A stretch of 64,000 bases of DNA from positions 62,001 through 126,000 of the forward strand of contig JAICJH010000007.1 of NCBI GenBank assembly GCA_025928545.1, read 5' to 3'. The notes under the pieces were generated by a model. That model was not told the DNA's origin, did not search any database, and saw only the letters and a program-made list of their open reading frames with translations. Source of the stretch: Bryobacteraceae bacterium (lineage in GTDB: Bacteria > Acidobacteriota > Terriglobia > Bryobacterales > Bryobacteraceae). This document shows, one piece after another, positions 51,290 to 60,039 of the stretch (positions within the stretch are counted from its first letter, which is position 1; every line of letters begins with the position of its first letter). The translations under genes and the position numbers were made by a program.

Positions 51290-53767
51290 TTATTTGGGCA
51301 GCGCGAAGGTGAACACGCCGCCGGTGCCGGAGACCGAGACGTATTGTTTACCATCCACGGCGTAGCTGATCGGCGAGGCGGGAATCGGTGCTCCTGTGTT
51401 GTAGCGCCAGAGGAGCTTGCCGTTGGTCGCGTCGAGTGCGATGAAGTAGCCTTCGGTGGTTGCAACGAAGACTACGTTGCCCCCTGTCGCGACGAGACCT
51501 GGAGGCAGCGCGGCCGAGGAGAGGTCGAATTTCCACTGGACCTTGCCGGTTTCGGGATCGATGGCCATGACGCCCTGGGTATTCGGCGCAGCGCCCGCGG
51601 GGGGGCCTCCGAAGCCGCCGCCATTGCCGCGGCCCTGATACTGGCGTCCTGCTTCATAGGCCTGAGGTCCGGCGGAGAAGTTGCCCGGGGAGTCGTGATA
51701 AACGAGGTAATACAAGCCGGTTTTCGGGCTGTACGACGGGGCCTGGAAATTCGTACCTCCGCCAAGCGACGGGTAGACGGTCACACCTTCGGCATTGGCG
51801 CGCCAGCCATCGATGAAGTTGGGCCGGCCGTTGGCATCCCAATCTTTGACCCAGGTGGTGCGAACGTAGGGAGTGGCGGCAAGCATCTTGCCGGTCACGC
51901 GATCCAGAACGTAAAAGACGCCGTTGCGGTCGGCATGCAGCATGAGCTTGCGCTGCTGGCCGTGCCACGCGCGGTCGACAAGAATGGTGTCTTCGTTGGA
52001 ATCCCAATCGTGCGTATCATTCGGAGTGAACTGGTAGTGCCACTTGCGGACGCCGGTGTCGGGATCGAGTGCGACCACGGAGCAGGTGAAGAGATCGTCG
52101 CCCTGACGAACGTCGCCGTTGGAATTGGGGCCGGGATTGCCGACGGTCCAGTAGACGGTGTTGAGTTCGGGATCGTAGGTGCCGGGCATCCAGGTGCCGC
52201 CGGAACCGTGCTGCCAGCTGTCGTTGAGCCAGGTGTTGTTGCCGAATTCGCCGGGTCCGGGAATGGCGTTGAAGTGCCAAAGCTTCTTGCCTGTGGCGGG
52301 ATCGTAGGCTTCGATGAAGCCGCGAATGCCGAATTCACCGCCCGAAATTCCGGTGATGATTTTGTCTTTCACGGGTAGCGGAGGCGCGGTGAGTTCGTAG
52401 CCTTCTTTGGTGTCGGCCAGCTGGACTTCCCAAAGCTGCTTGCCGGTGCGGGCATCGAGCGCGATCAGTGCGGCGTCGAGCGTGCCGACGAAAAGCCGGT
52501 TATCGAGGATTGCGACGCCGCGGTTGACGCGATTGTTTTCGTATTGGTTCTTAACCTTCTGGGGGCGATCATAGCGCCAGATCTGTTTGCCGGTTTTGGC
52601 GTCGAGCGCGAAGACCTGTGTGCCGCCCGCGGCGGCCGAGCCGATGGGACCGGTGGTGTACATGACGCCATCAACCACAAGCGGGGTAGCCTGAATCTGA
52701 CTTTCGGAGCCCATGGGCGCCATCCACTGGGCCTGGAGGTTCTTCGCGTTGGCCGGAGTGATTTCCGTGAGTGGAGAGTAGTGGAAACCGGCGAGGTCGC
52801 CCCAATAGGTGGGCCAGTTGGCTGGTTCCTTCGCGGCATTGAGAAGGCGATTCCAGGAAAGCACGGAGTGGGCCGGGTCGGCCGGCGCGGCGGGATTGGC
52901 GGAGGATTTCAGGTAGGCGGCGATGTCGCGAATTTCGGCGGCGGTGAGGCGCGTGGCGTAATCGGAGGGCATCAGCGAGGTGTTGTCGATTTTCAGGTCT
53001 TTGAGTTCAGCGCGGTCGAAGGAGCGGAAGGCGCCGGTGGTATCGACGATCTGGATTGTGAAAGTGTCCTGCGATTTGCGGGTACCTTTGTAGATTTTGC
53101 CATCGGCGGCAGTGGCTGTAACGGTGGCACGGCCAACTGCTCCGCCACCGCGCCCGCCACCTCCACGTCCTCCCCTGCCACCTGCAGCGGCCGCGGGAGC
53201 TGCAGCGGCTACGTTCGGGTTGTTGATTGAAGCAATGATCTGATCGGCAGTGAGAGTGGTGGTGGTGAGGTCGGGACCGACGGCGATGCCTTTGCCGTTG
53301 AACACGTGGCAGCTCAGACAGGCGCCCTTTCCTTCGAACGCAACTTTGCCGTTAGCGGAATCGCCCGCGGCTGGAGCGGCGGGTGCAGCTGGGGATATGG
53401 TGGCCGGCGCGCTGGTGAGGGTGCGCATGTAGCTGACGATTTGCCATACCTGGTCGGTGGTCAGTTGAGCATAGGCGGGCATGGCCGTATTGCGAATTCC
53501 GTTGCGGATGTTGAGAAAGATTTCGCCATCGGCGGAACCACTTTTGAATGCGCCCGATGTGAAGGCGGACGCGCTGCCGCCGGGTGCGTGGCAGCTCTGG
53601 CATTGCGCTGCAAAGAGTGTTTTGCCGGCGGCAATGGCGGCAGGCTGCGCAGCGAAGGGATTCTGGAGAGCTTCGGCGCGGTCGGACTGGGCCGGAAGCC
53701 ACGTGGCAAAAATGAAAGCTCCGGCCAGAACGCCGACAGATAAAGCGATGGTCTTACTGAGACGCAT
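51290..53767 (-). CDS. Two-haem PQQ-dependent dehydrogenase (quinohaemoprotein)
   Basis: 825 aa, exported (signal ~1-27, FIFATWLPAQ). Two class-I cytochrome c domains precede the PQQ part: CQSCH at residues 56-60 and CLSCH at 150-154, with 'NTAMPAYAQL' and later 'LMPSDYATRL' as Met-ligand candidates. A Gly/Arg/Ala-rich linker (~195-215) follows. The C-terminal ~520 residues form the eight-bladed PQQ propeller ('WPTYWGDLAGFHYSPLTEI', 'GKQIWRYDRPQKVKNQYENNRVNRGVAIL', 'DTHDWDSNEDTILVD'). Electrons would pass from PQQ to the haems. Substrate probably an alcohol or aldose. Confidence 0.88.
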   Translation of the reverse strand: MRLSKTIALSVGVLAGAFIFATWLPAQSDRAEALQNPFAAQPAAIAAGKTLFAAQCQSCHAPGGSASAFTSGAFKSGSADGEIFLNIRNGIRNTAMPAYAQLTTDQVWQIVSYMRTLTSAPATISPAAPAAPAAGDSANGKVAFEGKGACLSCHVFNGKGIAVGPDLTTTTLTADQIIASINNPNVAAAAPAAAAGGRGGRGGGGRGGGAVGRATVTATAADGKIYKGTRKSQDTFTIQIVDTTGAFRSFDRAELKDLKIDNTSLMPSDYATRLTAAEIRDIAAYLKSSANPAAPADPAHSVLSWNRLLNAAKEPANWPTYWGDLAGFHYSPLTEITPANAKNLQAQWMAPMGSESQIQATPLVVDGVMYTTGPIGSAAAGGTQVFALDAKTGKQIWRYDRPQKVKNQYENNRVNRGVAILDNRLFVGTLDAALIALDARTGKQLWEVQLADTKEGYELTAPPLPVKDKIITGISGGEFGIRGFIEAYDPATGKKLWHFNAIPGPGEFGNNTWLNDSWQHGSGGTWMPGTYDPELNTVYWTVGNPGPNSNGDVRQGDDLFTCSVVALDPDTGVRKWHYQFTPNDTHDWDSNEDTILVDRAWHGQQRKLMLHADRNGVFYVLDRVTGKMLAATPYVRTTWVKDWDANGRPNFIDGWRANAEGVTVYPSLGGGTNFQAPSYSPKTGLYYLVYHDSPGNFSAGPQAYEAGRQYQGRGNGGGFGGPPAGAAPNTQGVMAIDPETGKVQWKFDLSSAALPPGLVATGGNVVFVATTEGYFIALDATNGKLLWRYNTGAPIPASPISYAVDGKQYVSVSGTGGVFTFALPK

Positions 53768-53901
53768 AAACGTGATTCCCCTTAAGGACTTCGCGCCCGT
53801 CGATCATGAGCGCGCAATGTCCATGGATCATTGTACGGGAAAGCCAGGTGTGAGGGGTAAGGACGGTGACGATTTTTTCGCCCTGGGGGAAAACGGCGGA
53901 T

Positions 53902-55449
53902 TCAGCGCGGAATCGGCCTGGCTGGTTTTGCCGGCGGAGGCGCCTTCGTGACGCGCGGCGTCAAAAGCTTTGTATAACGGACGGCCGGACGCTGCACCAC
54001 TGCGGCGGGCAACTGGCGGCGCAATAACTCCACCTGCGCCGGAGCCAGCGGCTTGCCCCTGTTCTGTGCCAGCACGCCGACTGTGGCCGAAAACAGGATG
54101 GGAGCCAGCGGCGGGGCGGTCCGAAGGATTAGAGGGCGGCTGAAGGCTGGCGGGCGCACGCGCGAATCACCCACGAGAAGACTTTGCGGCACGGGCATGA
54201 CCTGCGGCGAGGAGCCGATGGCGCGACCTTCCGGAGCGATGCCGCTCACGGGACGAACGCGGCCACCGGCGACGAAATCGGCTTTCGACATACTCAGCAC
54301 GGCGCCGTTCACCATGCGGTTGGATGAGAGACGCGGCAGGACATTGTTGCCCTGAGGCCGCCACGGCGGCGTCCAGATATCGCGGGGTCCGAGCGGGAGC
54401 CAGCTGACTCTGTCGGCCGGGCCATCTCCGTAAAAGGTGACCAGAGCCGGCGCGTAGGTTTGCTTGCGCTGCTTTGGACCGGGGATCCACACCCAGTGGT
54501 AAGTCGCATAGGCCCAGCGACCGTAGTGGAAAGGCGCAAAGCCCCAGGGCGCGGAGTCGATCCACGTCCAGCCCCATGGCTCGACGTAGGCCCAACTGCC
54601 GTCGCTGTAGGGAGTCCAGCCGGGATCGACGGGTGGCACCCAAGCCTGGCCGAAAAATGGCGTGTTTTCCCAGGTACCGTAGTGGTTGAGGTCTTCGGCT
54701 CCGGTGACGCCTTCATCCATCAGGTCGGCGACGGAGACGTGGTCGGGATCGCGATCTATTGATCTGTAGCGGCTGACGGGAGGCGGCGGAGTGTCGGTGT
54801 TTGCCTGCCAGGCGTCTTCGCGGGCCGCAACGAAAGCGTCGAATCTGTCGGTATCATTCGCTGGTCGGATATCGGCGTTCTGATCGGTCTGGAAGTACGC
54901 GGTCTCCTGCGATCGGATGATGACGCTGTTGGCGCCGGAGAATAGTTCGGCCTGGCCGGAGCGAACGGTCAGCATGGTGGCATCGCGTTCGGGGTCGGTA
55001 TCGATGCGGTAATCGCCGGCTCGCAGAAGCGTGATTGCGCCGTTGGGCGTGGCCACTTCGAACGAATCGTCATCGGCCAAAACACGGAGACGGATTTCGA
55101 GGGAGCCTTCGGTGAGGCTGACCTGGACGATGGAATCGTCGAGATTTAGAAATCCGAAATTGGATTTGCCGTCGAGGCGGAGCGCGTTGGGTCCGATCTC
55201 AATTTCGGCGCGGGCGTCTTTGCCTGTGTAGAGGTGATCGCTGGTGGTCAGCGGATAGTTCAGTCTGGCAGTTCCCCACTCTTCGAGGCCGGCGGGCTGG
55301 AACGAGACGTCGCCGGAAAGCCAGTTGAGGCGCGCCACTCGATTGGGCGGATCGAAATCATCGGGCGGCGACTTATCGACCGGGCCCTGGGACAACAGTG
55401 GCAGGGCCGCGAGAATGGCCGCGCCGAGCAGTAGAGGACCCGATTTCAT
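53902..55449 (-). CDS. FecR/DUF6600-type exported protein (second of a pair)
   Basis: 515 aa. Signal ~1-20 (LLLGAAILAALPLLSQG), then 'PPNRVARLNWLSGDVSFQPAG', the FecR-like domain ('ARAEIEIGPNALRLDGKSNFGFLNLDDSIVQVSLTEGSLEIRL', 'FEVATPNGAITLLRAGDYRID'), as residues ~35-180. A Trp/Pro-rich middle ('YVEPWGWTWIDSAPWGFAPFHYGRWAY') is DUF6600. The C-terminus is Pro/Arg-rich. The neighbour at 55497 has the same layout, so they are tandem paralogues. FecR normally partners sigma factors, but none is present nearby; an envelope role is likely. Confidence 0.82.
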   Translation of the reverse strand: MKSGPLLLGAAILAALPLLSQGPVDKSPPDDFDPPNRVARLNWLSGDVSFQPAGLEEWGTARLNYPLTTSDHLYTGKDARAEIEIGPNALRLDGKSNFGFLNLDDSIVQVSLTEGSLEIRLRVLADDDSFEVATPNGAITLLRAGDYRIDTDPERDATMLTVRSGQAELFSGANSVIIRSQETAYFQTDQNADIRPANDTDRFDAFVAAREDAWQANTDTPPPPVSRYRSIDRDPDHVSVADLMDEGVTGAEDLNHYGTWENTPFFGQAWVPPVDPGWTPYSDGSWAYVEPWGWTWIDSAPWGFAPFHYGRWAYATYHWVWIPGPKQRKQTYAPALVTFYGDGPADRVSWLPLGPRDIWTPPWRPQGNNVLPRLSSNRMVNGAVLSMSKADFVAGGRVRPVSGIAPEGRAIGSSPQVMPVPQSLLVGDSRVRPPAFSRPLILRTAPPLAPILFSATVGVLAQNRGKPLAPAQVELLRRQLPAAVVQRPAVRYTKLLTPRVTKAPPPAKPARPIPR

Positions 55450-55496
55450 GGAAACACCTCGCTACCAGACTACGACGCGCGGCGAGGTGGCTGCGT

Positions 55497-57626
55497 TCAC
55501 TTCTTTTCGTCGTCTTTTTTGTCCTGGCTCTCTGCCGGCCTGCCGCGCGGGGCTGGTCTGGCTTCTCTTGCCGGAGCCTGCTGAGCGGGGGCTGCCTGGC
55601 GGGGGGCCGGGCGCTCGGCCTGCGGTTGCGGTTGTGGCTGCACGCGGGGCGCGGGGGCAGCTGGTTGTTGTTGCGGCGCGGGCTGCGGTTGTTCCTGCCG
55701 CTGTCTCATTTGAGGAGGCGGGGCCTGTTGCTGGGGCGGAGGTTGCTGGATTTCGGGCCGCTGCCTCGGTTGCGGAGGCGCAGGTTGCTGCTGTGGCGCC
55801 GGTTGCGGAGTTTGCGGCAGGGGCCGAGCCTGAATCGGGGGCGCGGGTTGCGGCTGCTGCGGTATGTTCTGCTGGCGGGGGAAGCGCTGGGGCTGCGACT
55901 CCTGCACCGGTTGTTGCTGCTGCTGTTGTTGTTGCTGTTGTTGCTGCACCGGATTGCCCGGACGCGAGTTCATACGGTCCGGAATGCGGTTAATGGGGGC
56001 CTGGGAATTAGCCGGCGGCCCCGGTTGATTCTGGCCGCGATTGCCAAGGCCTGGATTGGCTTCCCTGCCCGGCTGTGGCTGCTGTTGAACCTGCGGCTGC
56101 TGTTGAACCTGTGGCTGCTGTTGAACCTGTGGCCGCTGGGCCTGTCGCATGGAACCGATGGGACGGACAGGCGCCTGATTCACAACCGCCGCAGGCTGCT
56201 GCGCGCGTAACTGTTCCACCTGACCGCGGCGCAGCGGAATGCCGTTGTTCTGCGACAGAATCTGCTGCCGGGCCTGGAAATTGACGGTCGGCGGAGGAGG
56301 CGGCGTACGAGCGACGACCATGCGCTGGGGAACGGGCGGGGCCGATCGCTGAGAACCGATCGCCACGCTGTTGCGGGCAGGAACAACCTGTGGCGCGGTA
56401 CCCAAAACCTGAGCGCCGCGAATCTGCGCGGAGGACATCTGAATGGCCGACTGCCGAACGGGGCGGGCACCGGTGAAATCGCCGCGGGATACGGCGACGG
56501 CGCGGTCGCGATTCACGTAATTGATGTTGGTGACGTTGACGTTCACCACATTGATGTTGGTCACGTGCATGACGTTGACCCGATTCACGTAGCGGCGGGA
56601 TGCGCCCCATGCGGGAATCCACGGCTCCCGCGGACCGAGCGGGAACCAGCCCACCGAGATTCCAAAACCTCCGCCACCGATGAAAGCAACCAGCGCCGGG
56701 GCGTATACGGGCCGGTAGGTGCGAACGCCTGGAATCCATACCCAGCGGCCGCGGATGGTTACCCACCGACCATAGTGAAACGGGGCAAAACCCCAGGGCG
56801 CATCGTCCACCCACGTCCAGCCCCAGGGCTCCACGAAGGCCCAGCGGCCTGTGCTGTATGGGGTCCAGCCCACATCCACCGGCGGGTACCAGATGGAACC
56901 GTATTCCGGGTCGCTGTCCCAGCGTCCGTAGGCGTAGAGATCCTCGCCGCCGATCATCGTATCGGGAACGTAATCGCGGCGTGGCAGCGCATCTTCCGCG
57001 CTATTTCGCGCAAGGACAAAGCCGTCGAAATCATCGCGGCCGCGCTCGGGGCCGATCTGCGGGCCGTTCTCTTCGCGGAAAACAACGGTCCGGTGCGAAG
57101 TAATCAGCAGGCTGCTGCCGTCGTCGTACATCTCGGCCTGGCCGTTTCTGACCGTGACCACCGTGAAATTCCCGTTGCCATCGGCATCAATCCGGTAATC
57201 GCCCGCTCGCTGCAGGGTGATGGCGCCGTTAGGGGTATCGACTTCCCAGGTATCGTTCTGATCCAGCTGGCGGAGGCGGATGTCGATGGAACCTTCGTTG
57301 AGACTGATTTGAACGATGGAGTCGTCGAGGTTCACGAAGCCGAAATTGGTGTTGGAGTTGAGGCGGATGGCACTGCCATCCACATGCATTTCGGCGCGAC
57401 CGCCGGGGTTGACGAAAATGTGATCGCCGGTGGTGAGGGGGTAATTGATGCTGGCGTTCGTCCAGGAATCCAGCGTTGCCGGCTGGAAAGCGACGTCGCC
57501 GGAAAGCCAGTTGAGGCGGGCGACGCGGGACGGCGGATCGTCGGGATCCTGGGCCTGCCCCTGAAACTGCGGCTGGGCCGCTAACACCATGGCGCTGAGT
57601 GCGGCCGCCAGAAGTAATCTGTTCAT
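55497..57626 (-). CDS. FecR/DUF6600-type exported protein with Gln/Pro-rich C-terminus (first of a pair)
   Basis: 709 aa. Signal ~1-20, then 'DPPSRVARLNWLSGDVAFQPATL', FecR-like part ('AEMHVDGSAIRLNSNTNFGFVNLDDSIVQISLNEGSIDIRL', shown as ~30-180), DUF6600 ('FVEPWGWTWVDDAPWGFAPFHYGRWVT', ~260-300). From ~470 the chain is Gln/Pro-rich with six-residue units VQQQPQ (18-base DNA repeat, 56074-56138) and an 11-Gln run (55911-55947), then an Ala/Arg/Pro tail with many Arg and Lys. It is expected to be a disordered, charged surface arm. Confidence 0.85.
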   Translation of the reverse strand: MNRLLLAAALSAMVLAAQPQFQGQAQDPDDPPSRVARLNWLSGDVAFQPATLDSWTNASINYPLTTGDHIFVNPGGRAEMHVDGSAIRLNSNTNFGFVNLDDSIVQISLNEGSIDIRLRQLDQNDTWEVDTPNGAITLQRAGDYRIDADGNGNFTVVTVRNGQAEMYDDGSSLLITSHRTVVFREENGPQIGPERGRDDFDGFVLARNSAEDALPRRDYVPDTMIGGEDLYAYGRWDSDPEYGSIWYPPVDVGWTPYSTGRWAFVEPWGWTWVDDAPWGFAPFHYGRWVTIRGRWVWIPGVRTYRPVYAPALVAFIGGGGFGISVGWFPLGPREPWIPAWGASRRYVNRVNVMHVTNINVVNVNVTNINYVNRDRAVAVSRGDFTGARPVRQSAIQMSSAQIRGAQVLGTAPQVVPARNSVAIGSQRSAPPVPQRMVVARTPPPPPTVNFQARQQILSQNNGIPLRRGQVEQLRAQQPAAVVNQAPVRPIGSMRQAQRPQVQQQPQVQQQPQVQQQPQPGREANPGLGNRGQNQPGPPANSQAPINRIPDRMNSRPGNPVQQQQQQQQQQQQPVQESQPQRFPRQQNIPQQPQPAPPIQARPLPQTPQPAPQQQPAPPQPRQRPEIQQPPPQQQAPPPQMRQRQEQPQPAPQQQPAAPAPRVQPQPQPQAERPAPRQAAPAQQAPAREARPAPRGRPAESQDKKDDEKK
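55911..55947. repeat. Short CAG/CAA run (poly-Gln) in the FecR/DUF6600 gene
   Basis: Alternating CTG/TTG triplets on the plus strand, encoding 11 or so Gln on the minus strand. Prone to slippage length change. Confidence 0.8.
56074..56138. repeat. Tandem 18-base repeat in the FecR/DUF6600 gene
   Basis: Unit CTGTGGCTGCTGTTGAAC with two to three full copies and degenerate edges, encoding VQQQPQ on the minus strand. A coding repeat, not a CRISPR array (no unique spacers). Confidence 0.8.
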
Positions 57627-57767
57627 CGGAACTACCTCCTACTCACTGGGCTTGGATGGCGACAGACCCTGCCTGGTTACCCAGAGGTTGGTTTGTGAAG
57701 CAATAATAATATATCGATAGAGCAGGTTGCTGGCCAATTCGGTGGTCGTTCCGGAGGCGGGAAAAGG

Positions 57768-58655
57768 CTATAGCTTCAGGCCTTTCAGGTATTCGCGGAA
57801 AGGCCCGCCGAGGTCATGGCGGCGCATGGCAAACTCGACGGTTGCTTTGAGGAAACCCAGCTTGTCGCCGGCGTCGTAGCGTTTGCCGTCGAACTTGAAG
57901 GCATAAATCGGACGGCTGCGCAGCTGGTATTTCAGGGCGTCGGTGAGTTGAATTTCGCCGCCGGCTCCGGCTTCCACCTTGTCGATGGAATCAAAGATAT
58001 CGGGCGTGAGGATGTAGCGGCCGATGATCGCGAGGTTAGAGGGCGCTTCGCTGGCTTTGGGCTTTTCGACGAGATCGCGGATGCGGTAGACCTTATTCTT
58101 ACTGCCGTTGTGCGAAACCGGTTCGGCGTCGATACAGCCGTAGGCGGAAATCGATTCGGGCGGAACCTCCATGACAGCGAGCACCGGTGCGGAGAAAAAT
58201 TCATAAATATCGAGAAGCTGGCGGATGCACGGCGTTTCGGCATCGATCACGTCGTCGGCCAGAACCGTTGCAAAAGGTTCACCGCCGACCAGTTCCCTGG
58301 CGCATAAAACGGCGTGGCCGAGGCCGCGGGCTTCTTTCTGACGGGTGTAGGCGATGTTGATGAGGTCGGAAACCTGACGCACCAGAGCCAGCAATTCCTT
58401 TTTCTTGCGGGTTTCGAGGAGGTGTTCCAGCTCGAAGCTGACATCGAAATGGTCTTCGATGGCGGATTTGCCGCGGCCGGTCACCATAATAATGTTGGTA
58501 ATGCCGGACTGAATCGCTTCTTCGACGCCATATTGAATGATGGGCTTGTCGACGAGCGGCAACATCTCTTTGGGTTGCGCCTTGGTGGCTGGAAGGAAAC
58601 GGGTCCCGAGACCTGCTGCGGGAAAAACGGCTTTGCGAACTTTCGCGGTCGGCAT
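57768..58655 (-). CDS. galU: UTP-glucose-1-phosphate uridylyltransferase
   Basis: 295 aa from ATG 58655; an in-frame ATG eight codons earlier is less likely. It makes UDP-glucose for surface polysaccharides. The nucleotide-binding motif AAGLGTRFLPATKA (~9-22) and 'KEMLPLVDKPIIQYGVEEA' begin the protein. 'RQKEARGLGHAVLCA' and 'LADDVIDAE' (~105-130) are GalU-type, then 'VEKPKASEAPSNLAIIGRYIL' and 'GEIQLTDAL'. Single gene. Confidence 0.95.
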   Translation of the reverse strand: MPTAKVRKAVFPAAGLGTRFLPATKAQPKEMLPLVDKPIIQYGVEEAIQSGITNIIMVTGRGKSAIEDHFDVSFELEHLLETRKKKELLALVRQVSDLINIAYTRQKEARGLGHAVLCARELVGGEPFATVLADDVIDAETPCIRQLLDIYEFFSAPVLAVMEVPPESISAYGCIDAEPVSHNGSKNKVYRIRDLVEKPKASEAPSNLAIIGRYILTPDIFDSIDKVEAGAGGEIQLTDALKYQLRSRPIYAFKFDGKRYDAGDKLGFLKATVEFAMRRHDLGGPFREYLKGLKL

Positions 58656-58718
58656 TCGATTAATATCCTGGCACATCAAGTGCCAATCGCGTCAGGGGCA
58701 ACTCCGAAAGGAGGTTTT

Positions 58719-58769
58719 ATGAAACGCGGACGTGCCTGCTGCCGAATCACCAGCGCGCTTAGGTCGTAG
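58719..58769 (+). CDS. 16-aa ORF with a near-perfect ribosome binding site
   Basis: AAAGGAGG at 58707-58714 is four bases ahead of ATG 58719. The ORF reads MKRGRACCRITSALRS, then TAG. The last 11 bases overlap the 3' end of the convergent DUF3667 gene. It may be a leftover start of a lost gene or a microprotein; translation is plausible, function unknown. Confidence 0.35.
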   Translation: MKRGRACCRITSALRS

Positions 58770-59586
58770 AGTAGACCCAGTAGAACACCAGCGGCTGAAA
58801 GACATAGACGATAAAGCCGGACTCGGCCAGAACCAGGAGGGGAGCGATCAGCAACGCCGTAAACCATCGCGAGCTGTACACCCGGCGCACGGCCAGAAAA
58901 TGGTACGCCCCGAGGCCTACTCCTACCAGATAATTTATTCCCGGCTCGCGCCCCAGCCAGTCGACTACCTGGCTCTGTCCAATCCACACGAGCGGCCTGA
59001 GCGCGATGTAGAAAAGCGCCTGCAAACCGAGGGTGAGAAAGATCAGCGCAAAGGCGTGGAAGTGAATCGAGTAGACCAGGTGTTCGACAAAGTAGCGCCG
59101 CGGCAGAAGAATCAGCAGGGCCAGCGCGACCACGGGAATCGCAAAGAAAAAGGTGAGGTGTTGCTTTTCCTGGGCAACCTCGGTGAAGTGTTCTTTGTAG
59201 GCTTCGAGCGATTTACCGCGCTGAGCTGCGCGCTGCTCCACTAATTTGTCCGCGCCCTTGCCTGCGGTCCGGATGTATTCATCGGCATCCCAGCTCATGA
59301 CACCGCGATGAGCGAAGAAGAAAAACAGGTTGATGAGGACGAAGAGAGTGGTCGGTTTGACGTAGTTCTTCCAGCGGCCGGCCATGAACTCCAGGGTCAG
59401 AAAGCCGGGTTTCAGAAGCAGCGGCTTGAGGCTGCTGAAGATCTTCGTATCGAAATGCGTGATATCGTGCAGCGCGTGAGCGGCAAAATGCCCGATGGCG
59501 AGGTCGTGTCCCGTCAGTTTCTTTTCGCCGCATTCGGAACAATAGGGACCGGAGAGCGGCATTGAACAACTGGCGCAGTTTTCCAC
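58759..59586 (-). CDS. DUF3667 membrane protein with N-terminal zinc ribbon
   Basis: 275 aa. The first 22 residues have CASC and CSEC pairs (zinc-ribbon type), then 'HFDTKIFSSLKPLLLKPGFLTLEFMAGRWKNYVKPTTLFVLINLFFFFAHR', the DUF3667 hallmark, here spanning ~45-100. Four further hydrophobic helices follow. No enzymatic motif; the family is widespread and uncharacterised. Stands alone between galU and the VOC gene. Confidence 0.87.
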   Translation of the reverse strand: MENCASCSMPLSGPYCSECGEKKLTGHDLAIGHFAAHALHDITHFDTKIFSSLKPLLLKPGFLTLEFMAGRWKNYVKPTTLFVLINLFFFFAHRGVMSWDADEYIRTAGKGADKLVEQRAAQRGKSLEAYKEHFTEVAQEKQHLTFFFAIPVVALALLILLPRRYFVEHLVYSIHFHAFALIFLTLGLQALFYIALRPLVWIGQSQVVDWLGREPGINYLVGVGLGAYHFLAVRRVYSSRWFTALLIAPLLVLAESGFIVYVFQPLVFYWVYSTT

Positions 59587-59616
59587 TTCCAGATATTCTA
59601 GCGTGGGGTTGATTTG

Positions 59617-60039
59617 CTATGGACGCCAGTTGCCGTCGGCTGTACCGAAAGGGCTGGAGACCACCACCGTGTAGCCATCCGGATCCTTCATCCAGCATTC
59701 CCAGTGATTGGGGCCGCCATTGCCATCGCGCGGATTGCGATGGCGGGGCAGCACAATCTCGACGTTCATTTCGGCCACGCGCTGCATCAGGGAATCGAAA
59801 TCATCCACTTCGAACCAAAGCAGCACGCCATTCCCGTAGGGTTTATCGGCACGATTGCCGATGGGGCCGTGATCATGCTCGATCTCGAAGCTGTGCAGCT
59901 GCAGGATGAGCGTGCCATCCTTCACCAGCTGCTCATAGTGACTTCCGCCGTGGGCACCGACGCAACCGAGAAGCCGCTGATACCAACGGCTGCTGGCTTC
60001 CACATCCGTCGCACAGATGAGAGGCTGGGGCCGGATCAT
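59617..60039 (-). CDS. VOC-family (glyoxalase/dioxygenase-like) protein
   Basis: 140 aa from ATG 60039. The fold reads 'PLICATDVEASSRWYQRLLGCVGAHGG' then 'LILQLHSFE' and 'GNGVLLWFEVDDFDSLMQRV', with 'HWECWMKDPDGYTVVVSS' at the end, where a His and a Glu could bind metal. An ATGA overlap with the stop of the PQQ dehydrogenase gene upstream suggests cotranslation. The VOC fold covers glyoxalase I, dioxygenases and fosfomycin resistance; the specific reaction is unknown. Confidence 0.8.
   Translation of the reverse strand: MIRPQPLICATDVEASSRWYQRLLGCVGAHGGSHYEQLVKDGTLILQLHSFEIEHDHGPIGNRADKPYGNGVLLWFEVDDFDSLMQRVAEMNVEIVLPRHRNPRDGNGGPNHWECWMKDPDGYTVVVSSPFGTADGNWRP

Noticed and set aside
56074..56138. 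Regular short repeats resembling a CRISPR array
   Set aside because: Units are 18 bases, adjacent without spacers and in frame with a Gln-rich protein.
55398..56210. Long Leu/Arg-rich open frame on the plus strand
   Set aside because: It is the complement of the Gln/Pro/Ala-rich tail of the FecR/DUF6600 gene; its composition is explained by that low-complexity coding DNA.
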